From assembly GCA_002700305.1 (NCBI GenBank), contig PACZ01000029.1, positions 1 through 64,000 on the forward strand: a DNA stretch of 64,000 nucleotides, read 5' to 3'. Position numbers and translations under genes: made by a program. The notes under the pieces are model-generated. The model saw only the letters and a list, made by a program, of their open reading frames with translations. It searched no databases and had not been told where the DNA came from. The stretch's first letter is position 1, and each line of letters starts with the position of its first letter. The DNA is from Hyphomonas sp. (GTDB lineage: Bacteria > Pseudomonadota > Alphaproteobacteria > Caulobacterales > Hyphomonadaceae). Of the stretch, positions 13,851 through 23,705 are shown piece by piece.

Positions 13851-15212
13851 TTAGCGGTAACGCTTCTGAAGCATCGCCCAGACAGCCCGCAGCCCGCAGG
13901 CAGCTGCGCCTTCCGGCCGGCCATATTTGCCTTTGCGCCAGGCCCAGACGTCGAAATGCGCCCAGCTCTTTGCATCAACAAACTGCTTCAGGAAGAGACC
14001 CGCGGTGATTGAACCGCCAAAGCTGCTGCCGGAATTCACGAGGTCGGCAATCGGGCTCTTCAGCTCCGCAAGGTAGGGATCCCAGAGCGGCATGCGCCAG
14101 ACCGGATCGCCCGACTCTGCCGAGCTAGCGAGGATGTCTTCCACCAACTGCTCATCATCAGAATAGACTGGCGCAAGATCGGCGCCGAGCGCGACACGGG
14201 CTGCGCCCGTCAGCGTCGCAAAGTCGATCAGCAGGTCCGGGTCGAATTCGGATGCGCGCGCCAGCGCGTCGGCGAGGATCAACCGGCCCTCGGCATCGGT
14301 ATTGTCGATCTCGACGGTCAGCCCCTTGCGGGACGACAGAATGTCCCCCGGCCGGAAGGCATCGCCGCTGATCGCATTCTCGACCGTCGGCACATAGAGC
14401 TTCAGGTGCACCGGCAGCTTCGTCGCCATCACGAGGCGGGCAAGCGCGATGACATGGGCTGAACCGCCCATATCCTTCTTCATGATCCGCATGCCGCTGC
14501 CCGGCTTAATGTCGAGGCCGCCGGAATCGAAGGTCACCCCCTTGCCGACAAGGGCCAGTTGCGGCTTCGAGGTGTCGCCCCATTCCAGCTCCAGGAAGCG
14601 TGGCGCGGCCTTCGCCGCGCGGCCCACGGCGTGCACCATGGGATAGTTTTGCTCCAGCAGGTCGTCGCCGACGATCGCCGTCAGCTTTGCGCCGAATTCG
14701 GCGGCCAGTTTTTCGACGGTTTCATGGATGCCGGCCGGGGTCATGTCGCCGGCCGGTGTGTTCACGAGGTCCCGCAGAAGCGCGATGGAATCCGCTTCCG
14801 CCGAAAGTGCTTCGCCCGCCTCCCCTTCCGGGATCACCAGTTGCGGCGGGCTGGACTTGTCTTTCAGGTAGCGGTCGAACCGGTAGGCCCCGTCTGCCCA
14901 GCCAGCTGCGATGGAGGCAACGGAAAGGCCGCCATCGGCCGCGATCTTGTAGGTGCCTTCCGGCAGCTTCCCGGATAGCGCCGCGACGGCCAATGCATCC
15001 TTGCCGTCGCCGATTCCGCCCAGCACATGCGCCAGGCTGCCATCTGCGTCCGGCACCAGCACCAGCTGCCCTGCCCCACCTGTGAAGCCCTGCGCCTTCG
15101 CAATGGCGCGGGCCGAAGGGAACGGATCGTTCTCGAGTGATTTGAAAGCCTCAGCCGTGTACAGCCAGACGCTGACGGCGGCATCGGCACCGGTGGTGAA
15201 ACTCTTGTGCAT
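13851..15212 (-). CDS. leucyl aminopeptidase family protein (peptidase M17)
   Basis: This 453-residue M17 metallopeptidase has the two-metal core LVGKGVTFDSGGLDIKP and NTDAEGRLILADALA, which include the catalytic lysine, arginine and metal-binding Asp/Glu residues. The C-terminal half (residues about 150-453) is strongly conserved and the N-terminal domain is divergent, as usual. It removes N-terminal residues from peptides in the cytoplasm as a hexamer. The start MHKSFTTGADAAVSVWLY is accepted; the gene stands alone, divergent from the TadD-like gene. Confidence 0.9.
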   Translation of the reverse strand: MHKSFTTGADAAVSVWLYTAEAFKSLENDPFPSARAIAKAQGFTGGAGQLVLVPDADGSLAHVLGGIGDGKDALAVAALSGKLPEGTYKIAADGGLSVASIAAGWADGAYRFDRYLKDKSSPPQLVIPEGEAGEALSAEADSIALLRDLVNTPAGDMTPAGIHETVEKLAAEFGAKLTAIVGDDLLEQNYPMVHAVGRAAKAAPRFLELEWGDTSKPQLALVGKGVTFDSGGLDIKPGSGMRIMKKDMGGSAHVIALARLVMATKLPVHLKLYVPTVENAISGDAFRPGDILSSRKGLTVEIDNTDAEGRLILADALARASEFDPDLLIDFATLTGAARVALGADLAPVYSDDEQLVEDILASSAESGDPVWRMPLWDPYLAELKSPIADLVNSGSSFGGSITAGLFLKQFVDAKSWAHFDVWAWRKGKYGRPEGAAACGLRAVWAMLQKRYR

Positions 15213-15330
15213 GAAATTGGCCTCGTACGGGCAAGTGTTAATGGAGTCTGCGCTGGCGTTAACCCATCCTTGACGCCCACAGGTCCAGACTCACGCGGGA
15301 ATGACGCTGATTCAAACCCGGAGCGGTCCC

Positions 15331-16224
15331 ATGTCCAGAGCCAAAACCTCGCTGGCTGCACTTGCTTTCGCCCTGGCAGGCGTCTCGGCCTGCGCAACGG
15401 CGCCCGATCCGGACGCGGAAGCCAATGCTCAGCTGCAGGCTGCCATGGAAGAAGCGCTGAAGCCCGCCACGCCGGAAGAGATCGAAGCCGCCAACAATGC
15501 CGATCCGCTGACCAAGGCAAACTTCTGGGCGAAGGAATACTCCAAGAACGCAGAGAACCTTGATAATGCGCTCACCTTTGCGGACGCCCTGCGCGGCATC
15601 GGGTCAAACGAGCGCGCGATTGAAGTCCTGTCGGAAATCATGGTCATCCATCCGAAGGAGCCACGGATCCTGATGCCGCTCGGCCGGGCCTTCGCCGCCA
15701 ACGGGAATCCGCTGGGCGCCGCCCGCGCCTTTGAGGAAGTTGCGGCGATCGAGCCAGGCCGCGCTGAAGCCTGGGCTGCGCTCGGCACGGCGCTGGACCA
15801 GCTGGAAAACCACAAGAACGCTCAGACAGCCTATGACAGGGCCCTGGCGATTGAGCCGCAGCGCGCCTCGACGCTGGCCAATTATGGCCTGTCGCTTGCG
15901 CTCAGCGGTGACCTCACCGGCGCGGAGGCCAAACTTCGCCAGGCAACGGACCTGTCACCGAACGATGTGCGGATCCGTGAGAACCTCGCGCTGATCCTGG
16001 GCCTGCAGGGCCGGTTCGACGAAATGCAGCAGACCAGCGCAGGATACGCGCCTGACAAGGTGGTCGAGCAGAATGTCGAAGTCCTGAAGGAAATGATCCA
16101 GCAGAGCCCGGGCGAAAAGGCTGTCCAGCGCGGGATCGCCGGGCAGACAGCTGCGCCCGACTCCAGCGAAGCCTCTCCCCCTGCCGAGGCAACCGGCCTG
16201 CGCCTGCGCCGCACCGGCGGCTGA
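15331..16224 (+). CDS. tadD: TPR-repeat lipoprotein, TadD-like pilus assembly factor
   Basis: The 297-residue lipoprotein starts MSRAKTSLAALAFALAGVSA with lipobox VSA-Cys21. At least four TPR units follow (residues about 75-225, e.g. ALRGIGSNERAIEVLSEI, AFAANGNPLGAARAFEEV). TadD lipoproteins support assembly or stability of the Tad secretin. Position supports this, since it sits at the end of the cpa/tad cluster and converges on tadC. GGAG just before the ATG at 15331 decides against the upstream ATG at 15301. Confidence 0.8.
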   Translation: MSRAKTSLAALAFALAGVSACATAPDPDAEANAQLQAAMEEALKPATPEEIEAANNADPLTKANFWAKEYSKNAENLDNALTFADALRGIGSNERAIEVLSEIMVIHPKEPRILMPLGRAFAANGNPLGAARAFEEVAAIEPGRAEAWAALGTALDQLENHKNAQTAYDRALAIEPQRASTLANYGLSLALSGDLTGAEAKLRQATDLSPNDVRIRENLALILGLQGRFDEMQQTSAGYAPDKVVEQNVEVLKEMIQQSPGEKAVQRGIAGQTAAPDSSEASPPAEATGLRLRRTGG

Positions 16225-16259
16225 CAATTCGTTTCAGAATTTCCGGACGGAGCGCCTGA

Positions 16260-17336
16260 TCAGGCGACGACCCGCACTTCGACGCGCGGATCTAGTCCCA
16301 TGAGGCCGCCTGCGTCCGACCGGCGGTCATTGCTGCGCTCGTTGGTCAGGGCAGGCGCCGCTTCATTCTTGCCCTGCATTTTCTGATACTTGATGTAAGC
16401 CGGGCCGAGCACGACCAGGAACAGAACGGGAAGGAAGAATACAATCATCGGCACCGTCAGCTTGGCCGGAAGCGCAGCGGCTTTCTTTTCGGCTTCCGAC
16501 ATCCGGAGGTCACGGTTTTCCTTGGCCATCACGCGCAAGGCATCGCCGAGCGGCGTCCCGTAGCGTTCCGCCTGCCCAAGCGCCATACAAACCGACTTCA
16601 CACCCTCATGGCCTGTCCGTTTGGCGAGATTGTCATAAGCCTGCCGGCGCTCCGGCAGATAGGACAGCTCCGCCACGGTCAGGCCAAACTCCTCTGCGAG
16701 TTCCGGTGACGCCGAGCCGATCTCCTGACTGACCTTGTGAAAGCCAAGTTCGATGGACATGCCCGCCTCAACGCAGATCAGCAGCATGTCGAGCGCATCA
16801 GGAAAGGCCCGCATAATGGACTGCTGGCGCTGCTGCGCCAGATTCGAGACATAGATGTTCGGTGCATAAAAGCCGGCAGCCGCGCCGAACAGGATGGAGC
16901 CATACTTCATCATCGGCTGCATGCCGTGATCGTTGACGAAGAAGACATAGCCAAAAACGAGCAGCATCCCCACGAAAGGCAGGGTCATCCGCGCAAAGTA
17001 GAAGGCCGAGACCGGCCCCGGCCCCCGCAGGCCGGCCTTGTTCAGCGTATCCTGAAGGTTCGGGTCTTCCAGCGCCTTTGCGAGGTTCAGCCGGGACGAA
17101 ATCTCCCCGATGGCGGAATCGTCCTTGCGCCGCAGCCCCTTCTTGTTCTCAAGCGCGGCCCGGCTCTGCTTGCGAAGTTTCTCCCGCTGCGACGACACCG
17201 ATTTGAGACGCGTTTCCAGCTTGTTGCCCTGCAAATAGGGCATGAACATCGTCATGGCGGTCCCGAACACAGCCACTGCCACCAGGATGGAAGCGATTGC
17301 TTCAGGTTTCGCGAGGGAAAGGAGAATCTCGTACAC
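16260..17336 (-). CDS. tadC: Tad pilus inner-membrane platform protein TadC
   Basis: The 358-residue type II secretion F-domain protein has an N-terminal membrane segment, a basic linker (EKLRKQSRAALENKKGLRRK), paired helices near residue 120-160, the T2SSF core AFPDALDMLLICVEAGMSIELGF and a C-terminal hydrophobic helix VPMIVFFLPVLFLVVLGPAY. With TadB it forms the inner-membrane platform above the CpaF ATPase. It follows tadB by 9 nt and is the last gene of the minus-strand arm. Confidence 0.9.
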   Translation of the reverse strand: MYEILLSLAKPEAIASILVAVAVFGTAMTMFMPYLQGNKLETRLKSVSSQREKLRKQSRAALENKKGLRRKDDSAIGEISSRLNLAKALEDPNLQDTLNKAGLRGPGPVSAFYFARMTLPFVGMLLVFGYVFFVNDHGMQPMMKYGSILFGAAAGFYAPNIYVSNLAQQRQQSIMRAFPDALDMLLICVEAGMSIELGFHKVSQEIGSASPELAEEFGLTVAELSYLPERRQAYDNLAKRTGHEGVKSVCMALGQAERYGTPLGDALRVMAKENRDLRMSEAEKKAAALPAKLTVPMIVFFLPVLFLVVLGPAYIKYQKMQGKNEAAPALTNERSNDRRSDAGGLMGLDPRVEVRVVA

Positions 17337-17345
17337 TGCGCCCGC

Positions 17346-18380
17346 CTAGATATCGAAATTGATCATCTTTTTCATCGTCATAATGCCGGTGAACATCAGG
17401 GTAGACCCTGCTGCCAGGATGACGTGGCCGGTTTCGGTCCGGAAAAGCTCGAGGATGTAGTCCGGCGTCGTCATGAAGACGAGCAGACCCACAGCGAAAG
17501 GCAGCGAGCCGATAATCATCGCAGACGCTTTCGCTTCCGATGACATGGCCTTGATCTTTTCACGCATCATCTTGCGCGAGCGGATAACGCTGGACAGATT
17601 GCCGAGCGCTTCGGACAGGTTACCCCCTGCCTTGGCCTGGATCAGCAGCACGATCATGAAGAAGTTCACTTCCTGCAGCGGAACGCGCTTGTAGAACATG
17701 TTCAGTGACCGTTCGACCCCTGCCCCCATGGCGAGGTTGTCAGCAAGTGTGGAAAACTCGGACCGGAGCGGTTCAGGGCTTTCCTTCGCAATGATCCGGA
17801 TACACTCATTGAGTGGCAGACCGGATTTCACACCCCGCACGATGACATCCAGCGCATCGGCAAACTGGTTGATCATCTTCTTGTGCCGGCCATTGATCAT
17901 GAAATTCAGCAGGAAGCGCGGCAGGCCGAAGCCCCCGCCAATGAATGCGCCGGCCACAAGAATCGGGCGGCTGCGAAATGCGATCCCCGAGATGGTCAGG
18001 CCATCGAACCCGGACAGGTAAATCAGCGCAGCGCAGCCCCCGCCCAGAAGAATGGAAAACAGCCAGAACGCAGATATCGGGACATCAAGGCCAGCCTGAA
18101 CCAGTTTGGCCTTGATGGTCTGGGCGCTGCTGCTTTTCCGGCGTGCTTCGCCCTGCTTACGCAGCGTCTCCAGCATTTCCTGCGTCTTGGCGCGGCGCTT
18201 GGCCGACTCGTCCATGGCTTTGCCAGCCCTGCCCTTTCCGGCCACGGTTGTTCCCGCACCGATGGCCCGGGCACGCTTGCGCGCGGCGTCGCCATCGCCA
18301 CCTGAAAGCGCCATGCCGATGCCGGCAATCGCAACGAATGCCAGCACGGCGATCATGAGGGTGAGCATGTTTCCGTCCAT
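17346..18380 (-). CDS. tadB: Tad pilus inner-membrane platform protein TadB
   Basis: The 344-residue T2SSF-domain protein starts with a membrane helix (MLTLMIAVLAFVAIAGIGMAL), followed by a very basic region. The core QFADALDVIVRGVKSGLPLNECIR matches the TadB signature, and it has a second T2SSF half and terminal hydrophobic segments. It pairs with TadC as the pilus platform. It begins 3 nt after the cpaF stop codon, and its ribosome-binding site lies within cpaF. Confidence 0.91.
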   Translation of the reverse strand: MDGNMLTLMIAVLAFVAIAGIGMALSGGDGDAARKRARAIGAGTTVAGKGRAGKAMDESAKRRAKTQEMLETLRKQGEARRKSSSAQTIKAKLVQAGLDVPISAFWLFSILLGGGCAALIYLSGFDGLTISGIAFRSRPILVAGAFIGGGFGLPRFLLNFMINGRHKKMINQFADALDVIVRGVKSGLPLNECIRIIAKESPEPLRSEFSTLADNLAMGAGVERSLNMFYKRVPLQEVNFFMIVLLIQAKAGGNLSEALGNLSSVIRSRKMMREKIKAMSSEAKASAMIIGSLPFAVGLLVFMTTPDYILELFRTETGHVILAAGSTLMFTGIMTMKKMINFDI

Positions 18381-18383
18381 GGA

Positions 18384-19883
18384 TCAGCCCCCCAGTTCGT
18401 CGAGGGCCGCCGCCAGCTCGCGCTCAAGATTGTAATAAGATGCCCGGTCCCAGAAGCGTGGACGGCCGATACCGGTGCCGCGGTGCTTGCCGATCACGCG
18501 GCCATTCTCGTCTTCGCCTTCGATCTCGTACTTGAGAACATCCTGAAGCACGATCGTATCGCCTTCCAGGCCAAGCACTTCGGTCACATTCATGATTCGG
18601 CGGGAGCCATCCCGAAGACGGGACGCCTGAACAACAACGTCGATCGAACCGACAATCATTTCCCGGATCGTTTTTGCCGGAAGCGAGAAGCCGCCCATCG
18701 TGATCATGGATTCAACACGGCTAAGCGCCTCACGCGGACTGTTGGCGTGGAGCGTTCCCATGGACCCGTCATGGCCCGTGTTCATCGCCTGCAGAAGGTC
18801 AAACGCCTCCGGTCCACGCACCTCGCCCACGATGATCCGTTCCGGACGCATACGCAGACAGTTCTTGACGAGATCGCGCATCGAGATCTCACCTGTGCCC
18901 TCAATGTTGGGCGGACGGGTTTCCAGACGCACCACGTGTGGCTGCTGGAGCTGAAGTTCGGCGGAGTCTTCGCAGGTAATGACGCGTTCACCCGGCTCGA
19001 TGAATCCGGTCAGACAGTTCAGCAGCGTCGTCTTGCCGGAACCCGTACCGCCGGAGATCAGGACATTACAACGTGAGTGTCCGATGATCCGTAGCAGTTC
19101 GGCCCCCGGCTCGCTGATGGAGCCGAAATTCACAAGGTCCTGAAGGCGCAGCTTGTCCTTCTTGAACTTACGAATGGTGAGCGTCGGCCCGTCAATCGCC
19201 AGCGGCGGCGCAATGACGTTCACACGAGAGCCGTCGAGAAGACGCGCGTCACAGATCGGGGAGGAATCATCGACCCGGCGACCGACCTGGCTCACGATCC
19301 GCTGACAGATGTTCATCAGCTGCGCATTGTCGCGGAACCGGATATTTGTCCGCTCGATCTTGCCGTTGACCTCAATATAGGTCGTGTCGGCACCGTTCAC
19401 CATGATATCGGCGATGTCATCCCGTGCCAGCAGCGGCTCCAGCGGACCATAGCCGAGCACGTCGTTACAGATGTCATCAAGCAGTTGTTCCTGCTCGGAC
19501 AGGGGCATCACGACATTCTTGATCGAGATAATCTCGACCACGATATCGCGGATTTCCTCACGCGCGCTTTCGGAATCGAGCTGTGCCAGCTGCGACAGGT
19601 CGATCGTATCGATCAGCGCATTGAAGATGGTCGTCTTCGTTGCGTAATACTGCTCGGATTGCTGCGATACCTGGCGGACCTTTTCCGGCTGTGGTTCAGG
19701 CGGTGCCGGCGCGGGCGGAGGCGGTGCTTTGGGCGCACCCTTTACCGCGACCGGAGCCGGCGCAGGTGCCTTTGCCGCAGCCTGCGGACGAGGCGCCGCT
19801 GGCGCAGGAGCAGCCTTCGGCGCCGGCGCGGGCGTCGGTGCCGCTGACGGAGTTCCAGAAGGAGAACGTTTGCCAAATGCCAT
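18384..19883 (-). CDS. cpaF: Tad pilus assembly ATPase CpaF/TadA
   Basis: This 499-residue secretion ATPase (VirB11/PilT superfamily) powers pilin polymerisation at the inner membrane. Walker A is GGTGSGKTT (residues 278-286). The Asp box, Walker B ([19 protein letters not shown]) and His box ([13 protein letters not shown]) are all present. The first 70 or so residues are a Pro/Ala-rich low-complexity tail before the conserved domain, probably a flexible linker. It lies between cpaE and tadB, 24 and 3 nt away, in one operon. Confidence 0.93.
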   Translation of the reverse strand: MAFGKRSPSGTPSAAPTPAPAPKAAPAPAAPRPQAAAKAPAPAPVAVKGAPKAPPPPAPAPPEPQPEKVRQVSQQSEQYYATKTTIFNALIDTIDLSQLAQLDSESAREEIRDIVVEIISIKNVVMPLSEQEQLLDDICNDVLGYGPLEPLLARDDIADIMVNGADTTYIEVNGKIERTNIRFRDNAQLMNICQRIVSQVGRRVDDSSPICDARLLDGSRVNVIAPPLAIDGPTLTIRKFKKDKLRLQDLVNFGSISEPGAELLRIIGHSRCNVLISGGTGSGKTTLLNCLTGFIEPGERVITCEDSAELQLQQPHVVRLETRPPNIEGTGEISMRDLVKNCLRMRPERIIVGEVRGPEAFDLLQAMNTGHDGSMGTLHANSPREALSRVESMITMGGFSLPAKTIREMIVGSIDVVVQASRLRDGSRRIMNVTEVLGLEGDTIVLQDVLKYEIEGEDENGRVIGKHRGTGIGRPRFWDRASYYNLERELAAALDELGG

Positions 19884-19907
19884 TCGTCTGTCCCGCTCTG
19901 CCTGGCC

Positions 19908-21311
19908 TTACTTGCCCAGCAGTTTCTTGAAGAAGGATTTCTGTTGTCCTGCGACAGCGCGCCCGGTCAGCAGGGACGCCATATGATCGATTGCCTGGGC
20001 GGACCGGGAGGCCCCATCCGTTTCAGAAATCATCTGGCCATTGTTTGCCGCCGTGCCGAACAATTCAGGCTCGAACGGAAGAATGACTTCCGGCTCGACC
20101 CCGATGGCAGCGCCGAAATCCTTGACCGGAATTTCCGGGCGCTTGGGCACACCGGACATGTTGATGATCAGCCGCGGCGGGTTGTCGTTCGGACGCGCCG
20201 CTTTCAGCTGGTCGATATAGTTCTTGCCGTTGCGCAGCGAAGCGAGATCCGGCTGGCAGACAATGATAACCTCATCAGATGCAACCAGCGTTCGCTGGAC
20301 CCAGCGGCTCCACACATGCGGCAGATCAAGGACCAGGAAGGGCACATTCCGGCGGACCACTTCGATCACGGAGAGATAGGACTCGTCCGGAATATCCATG
20401 ATCTGGCCGATCGATGCCGGGGCCGTGAACAGGGACAGCCGGTCACTGGCCTTGGCCAGCAGGCGTTCGATCACCGAATCGTCGGCCCGCTCCGGCTGGA
20501 GCAGCGCATCGGCGACGGTTTGTGTCGGCTCCTGATTGAAGTCGAGCGCGGTTGTGCCGAAGGACAGGTCGAGATCGACAAGGGTCGTGTTGACCTTCGT
20601 GTTTTCCGCAAGCGCCCAGGCCAGATTGTGAGCAATCGTCGAGGCCCCTACCCCGCCTTTGGCACCGACAACGGAAATCTGCTTGCCGACGAAGGGGGCA
20701 TCCGGATCCGCAAACAGGCCGGAGATCGTCCGCAGGATCTGCAGCGGCTGGAACGGCGGCACGACATATTCGCTGACGCCGCGGGAAACCAGCTGGCGGT
20801 AGAGCGCAATATCGTTGATGGCCCCGATGACCATCACCTTCACCGTTTCATCGCAATGCTCGGCCAGCATATCGATTTCGGAAAGCAGCTGAGCCGACCG
20901 CGCCGTGGATTCGATGATCAGCAGATTCGGCGTCGGGTTCTGGCTCATATACTCGATGGCGCCGGCAATCCCGCCAGAGTGCGCCTCAATCGTGGCGCGA
21001 CCCATGCGGCGGTCTCGTTCACAGACTTCCATCAGAAGCCGCGTTTCATCCCGTTCGTAGAAGACCTGGATGGAAATCGCCGGAAGGACGGAGTCGCCGC
21101 CGAGCCTGTCGTCCGGAGCCGTGAATACCGGCTGATCGAACTCGACTTCGCGGGTCCGCGTTTCAAGATCCACCATGACAGAGGCCTCTTCAGCCATATC
21201 AGCCACAGGTTCCTCTTTGGGAAGTACCAGGTCCGCCATCGGATCATCTGCGAAGACGTCTTCGAAGTCAGACTCGAAATCGGATTCGTGGAGCGGTTTT
21301 TCGCTGGACAT
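19908..21311 (-). CDS. cpaE: pilus localisation ATPase-like protein CpaE/TadZ
   Basis: The 467-residue protein has an acidic N-terminal tail, a receiver-like domain (about residues 80-200) and a ParA/MinD-like domain. Its P-loop reads AKGGVGASTIAHN (from Ala217). The second, catalytic lysine of GKT/S is replaced by alanine, as reported for other TadZ/CpaE proteins, so it may bind but not hydrolyse nucleotide normally. TadZ/CpaE places the Tad machine at the cell pole. It lies 26 nt after cpaD and 24 nt before cpaF. Confidence 0.9.
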   Translation of the reverse strand: MSSEKPLHESDFESDFEDVFADDPMADLVLPKEEPVADMAEEASVMVDLETRTREVEFDQPVFTAPDDRLGGDSVLPAISIQVFYERDETRLLMEVCERDRRMGRATIEAHSGGIAGAIEYMSQNPTPNLLIIESTARSAQLLSEIDMLAEHCDETVKVMVIGAINDIALYRQLVSRGVSEYVVPPFQPLQILRTISGLFADPDAPFVGKQISVVGAKGGVGASTIAHNLAWALAENTKVNTTLVDLDLSFGTTALDFNQEPTQTVADALLQPERADDSVIERLLAKASDRLSLFTAPASIGQIMDIPDESYLSVIEVVRRNVPFLVLDLPHVWSRWVQRTLVASDEVIIVCQPDLASLRNGKNYIDQLKAARPNDNPPRLIINMSGVPKRPEIPVKDFGAAIGVEPEVILPFEPELFGTAANNGQMISETDGASRSAQAIDHMASLLTGRAVAGQQKSFFKKLLGK

Positions 21312-21337
21312 GGCTTATCTACCCTTTGTCTTACGCT

Positions 21338-22051
21338 CTAGTTCGCAACGGCCTGAGAGACGGTACCCGACTCGTCATTCGTACGTTTGGATGCGGTCGT
21401 TTCACCCTGACGGAACTTTTCAAGAATAACCGCGCGACGGAGCGGATCGCCTTTTTCCAGCGGACGTGTGCCAAGCAGGTCTGCCGGATCCGCGATCATC
21501 GCCGCCATGTTGGACCGGACGGCGCAGCCGAGCGTCGGCAATTCATTGTTCGATGTGACATCCGAGAAATCGACCTCTGCCAGAGACCGGCATTCAGGCG
21601 CGACCGCCTTGTAACTCTGGAAGGCGAGGATCATCGGCTCGGCCACATCAGATCCGGCGCCGTGACTGGTGCCGGAAATCTCACTGTACTGAACACCGCG
21701 CTCATATGCGATCGCACGCGCTTCAGCGACAGCCGCCACCGCAAGCTGCGGATTGGATGAGGAAGCCGGCAGCGACATGATCAGCGGGCCATGGCCGTGA
21801 TCGCGGTAGGCTGCCACGAAGCTGGAAATGCTCGCCTTGTCCGTCAGGCTCAGTTCGGACGCCTCGGGATGGATCGCGATCTCGAGGAATTCGGTGCTCT
21901 TTTCGACGCCGATGGGATTTCGGTCGAGGGCCGTACCCTGCAGGTAAGCCTTCGGAACATTGGTTGGCGCCGCGCTTGAACAGGCAGCAAGGGTCGCCAG
22001 GCAAAGGCCGGCGGCCAGCAACGTCGTGGCAGGTTTCAGGATTCTGGTCAC
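21338..22051 (-). CDS. cpaD: pilus assembly lipoprotein CpaD
   Basis: The 237-residue protein has a lipoprotein signal (TLLAAGLCLATLAAC, lipid Cys24). Its body matches CpaD: LSLTDKASISSFVAAYRDHGHGPL, then VAAVAEARAIAYERGV, GCAVRSNMAAMIADPADLLG and a C-terminal LEKGDPLRRAVILEKFRQGE. It is periplasmic or outer-membrane attached and works with the CpaC secretin. It starts 11 nt after cpaC and precedes cpaE. Confidence 0.88.
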   Translation of the reverse strand: MTRILKPATTLLAAGLCLATLAACSSAAPTNVPKAYLQGTALDRNPIGVEKSTEFLEIAIHPEASELSLTDKASISSFVAAYRDHGHGPLIMSLPASSSNPQLAVAAVAEARAIAYERGVQYSEISGTSHGAGSDVAEPMILAFQSYKAVAPECRSLAEVDFSDVTSNNELPTLGCAVRSNMAAMIADPADLLGTRPLEKGDPLRRAVILEKFRQGETTASKRTNDESGTVSQAVAN

Positions 22052-22062
22052 CTTCTGGTCCC

Positions 22063-23703
22063 CTATTCCTCAATAAAGCCCACAGGGGCACGATAATCTG
22101 ACGCCGAAACGGGCGCCCCGTCGCGGCCATATTGTTCGTTCAGCTTGCCGAAGAAGATCGTCTTGGCATCCGATGCGTTGGCAAAGCCGTCCGCCGGTGT
22201 GCGGAGCATGTTCTTCTGCGTCGGGTCGACGAGGTAAGGCGTAATGATCACGACCAATTCCGTCTCCTCATTGAGGAAGTCGCGCGACTGGAACAGCGCC
22301 CCCAGAATCGGAAGCTTGTTGAGCCCTGGCAGCTGGTCCAGCGACTGACGTGTACGGGTCTGTATGAGGCCAGCCAGCATCATTGAGCCACCGCTCGGCA
22401 ATTCGACCGTGCTTTCCGCGCGCCGGACAGACAGCGCCGGGATCGTCAGTGTCTGGGCGGTGATCACATTGCCCTTGTCATCAACCCCCGCAACTGACTG
22501 CCCCTGGAAAGAGCCCTGGTTGGTCAGCTCGGAGACCTCTGTCGAAACCTTCAGAGAGATACGACCTTCCGACAACACAACTGGCGTAAAGCCAAGGCCG
22601 ACACCGTAGGGTTTGAACTCGATCGTGATGCGGCCATTATTGTCCTGACCGACAGGAACTGGAAATTCACCGCCGGCAAGGAACTTCGCCGACTCGCCTG
22701 AAACCGCCGAGATATTCGGTTCGGCCAGAGTGCGGACGATGCCAATACGCTCAAGCGCGTCGATCGCCGCGCCGGCAGAGGACTGGAAGCGGCCATCATT
22801 GTAGTTGGTGTAGCCTACGTCACCGGACAGTCCACCAAGCCGGTTTCCTGCCACATTGTACCCGTTCGCGCTGCTGAAGCCGACACTACGGCTGAAAGGA
22901 AGGTCGGGCTGCACCTGCTGAACGGCCGTGCCCTGATTGGTAGTATTGTAGCCCGCGCCGGGAATAACCTGAATAGTGCCGTCGGCGAGAACACGCGTCG
23001 TATCCTCTTCGAAGAAGAGCGGAAAGCCGTTCTGGAAAACCTGCTGAAGCGACTGGCTTGCCAAGTCGCCGAAATTGGTTGCGCCCGACAGGTTGATGCC
23101 AAGCTGTTTGATGACAGAACGCTGCATCTCGACAATGCGCACTTCCAGCATCACCTGGTCTTTTGCGGCAATGTCGATCATGTTGACGATCTTGGTCTGG
23201 TCGTTTGCGTTCAGATAGGCCTCGACAAGGCGCTGGACAGCATCCGCCTCCGAGAGGCTGTCGGTCGTCCCGGTAATGACAACATTTCCATTCAGGCCTT
23301 CGACCTTGACCCTCGCACCCGGCACGTGACGGGAGATCATGTCTTCTATGCTGGTCATGTCCATCTCGACATTGATTTCGAGATTGAGGATCTGATTGCC
23401 GGAGCGGTCAAAGACGAATGCGTTGGTCTGCCCGTATTTCATGCCGCGGAAGATGATACGCTGAGACGTCTGCACGACGGCGTCGGCGATCTCTGGATTG
23501 GTGATTACCACATCCGCTGCGGGTGCCCCAAGATCGACAATGGTCGACTTGTTCAGTCCGAGCGTGACCTGCTTGCTGAAAGCAGACTCGCCTGGCTGGG
23601 TGATTTGTGTATCGAGCCCGCTCGGCGCGGCAATGGCGGCCGGTACTGCCAGCAGCGGCAGAACAAGCAAAGCTGTCAGTCTGGTTGTCAGGAAGGCCTT
23701 CAT
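22063..23703 (-). CDS. cpaC: Tad pilus outer-membrane secretin CpaC/RcpA
   Basis: The 546-residue secretin has a signal peptide (MKAFLTTRLTALLVLPLLAV), the pilus N-terminal domain (GLNKSTIVDLGAPAADVVI, IIFRGMKYGQTNAFVFD), a BON-like module (HVPGARVKVEGLNGNVVITG) and the C-terminal secretin domain (EFKPYGVGLGFTPVV, PSGGSMMLAGLIQTR, LPGLNKLPILGALFQSRDF). It forms the pilus exit channel in the outer membrane. cpaB ends 2 nt before its start, so translation is coupled. Confidence 0.93.
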   Translation of the reverse strand: MKAFLTTRLTALLVLPLLAVPAAIAAPSGLDTQITQPGESAFSKQVTLGLNKSTIVDLGAPAADVVITNPEIADAVVQTSQRIIFRGMKYGQTNAFVFDRSGNQILNLEINVEMDMTSIEDMISRHVPGARVKVEGLNGNVVITGTTDSLSEADAVQRLVEAYLNANDQTKIVNMIDIAAKDQVMLEVRIVEMQRSVIKQLGINLSGATNFGDLASQSLQQVFQNGFPLFFEEDTTRVLADGTIQVIPGAGYNTTNQGTAVQQVQPDLPFSRSVGFSSANGYNVAGNRLGGLSGDVGYTNYNDGRFQSSAGAAIDALERIGIVRTLAEPNISAVSGESAKFLAGGEFPVPVGQDNNGRITIEFKPYGVGLGFTPVVLSEGRISLKVSTEVSELTNQGSFQGQSVAGVDDKGNVITAQTLTIPALSVRRAESTVELPSGGSMMLAGLIQTRTRQSLDQLPGLNKLPILGALFQSRDFLNEETELVVIITPYLVDPTQKNMLRTPADGFANASDAKTIFFGKLNEQYGRDGAPVSASDYRAPVGFIEE

Positions 23704-23705
23704 AC

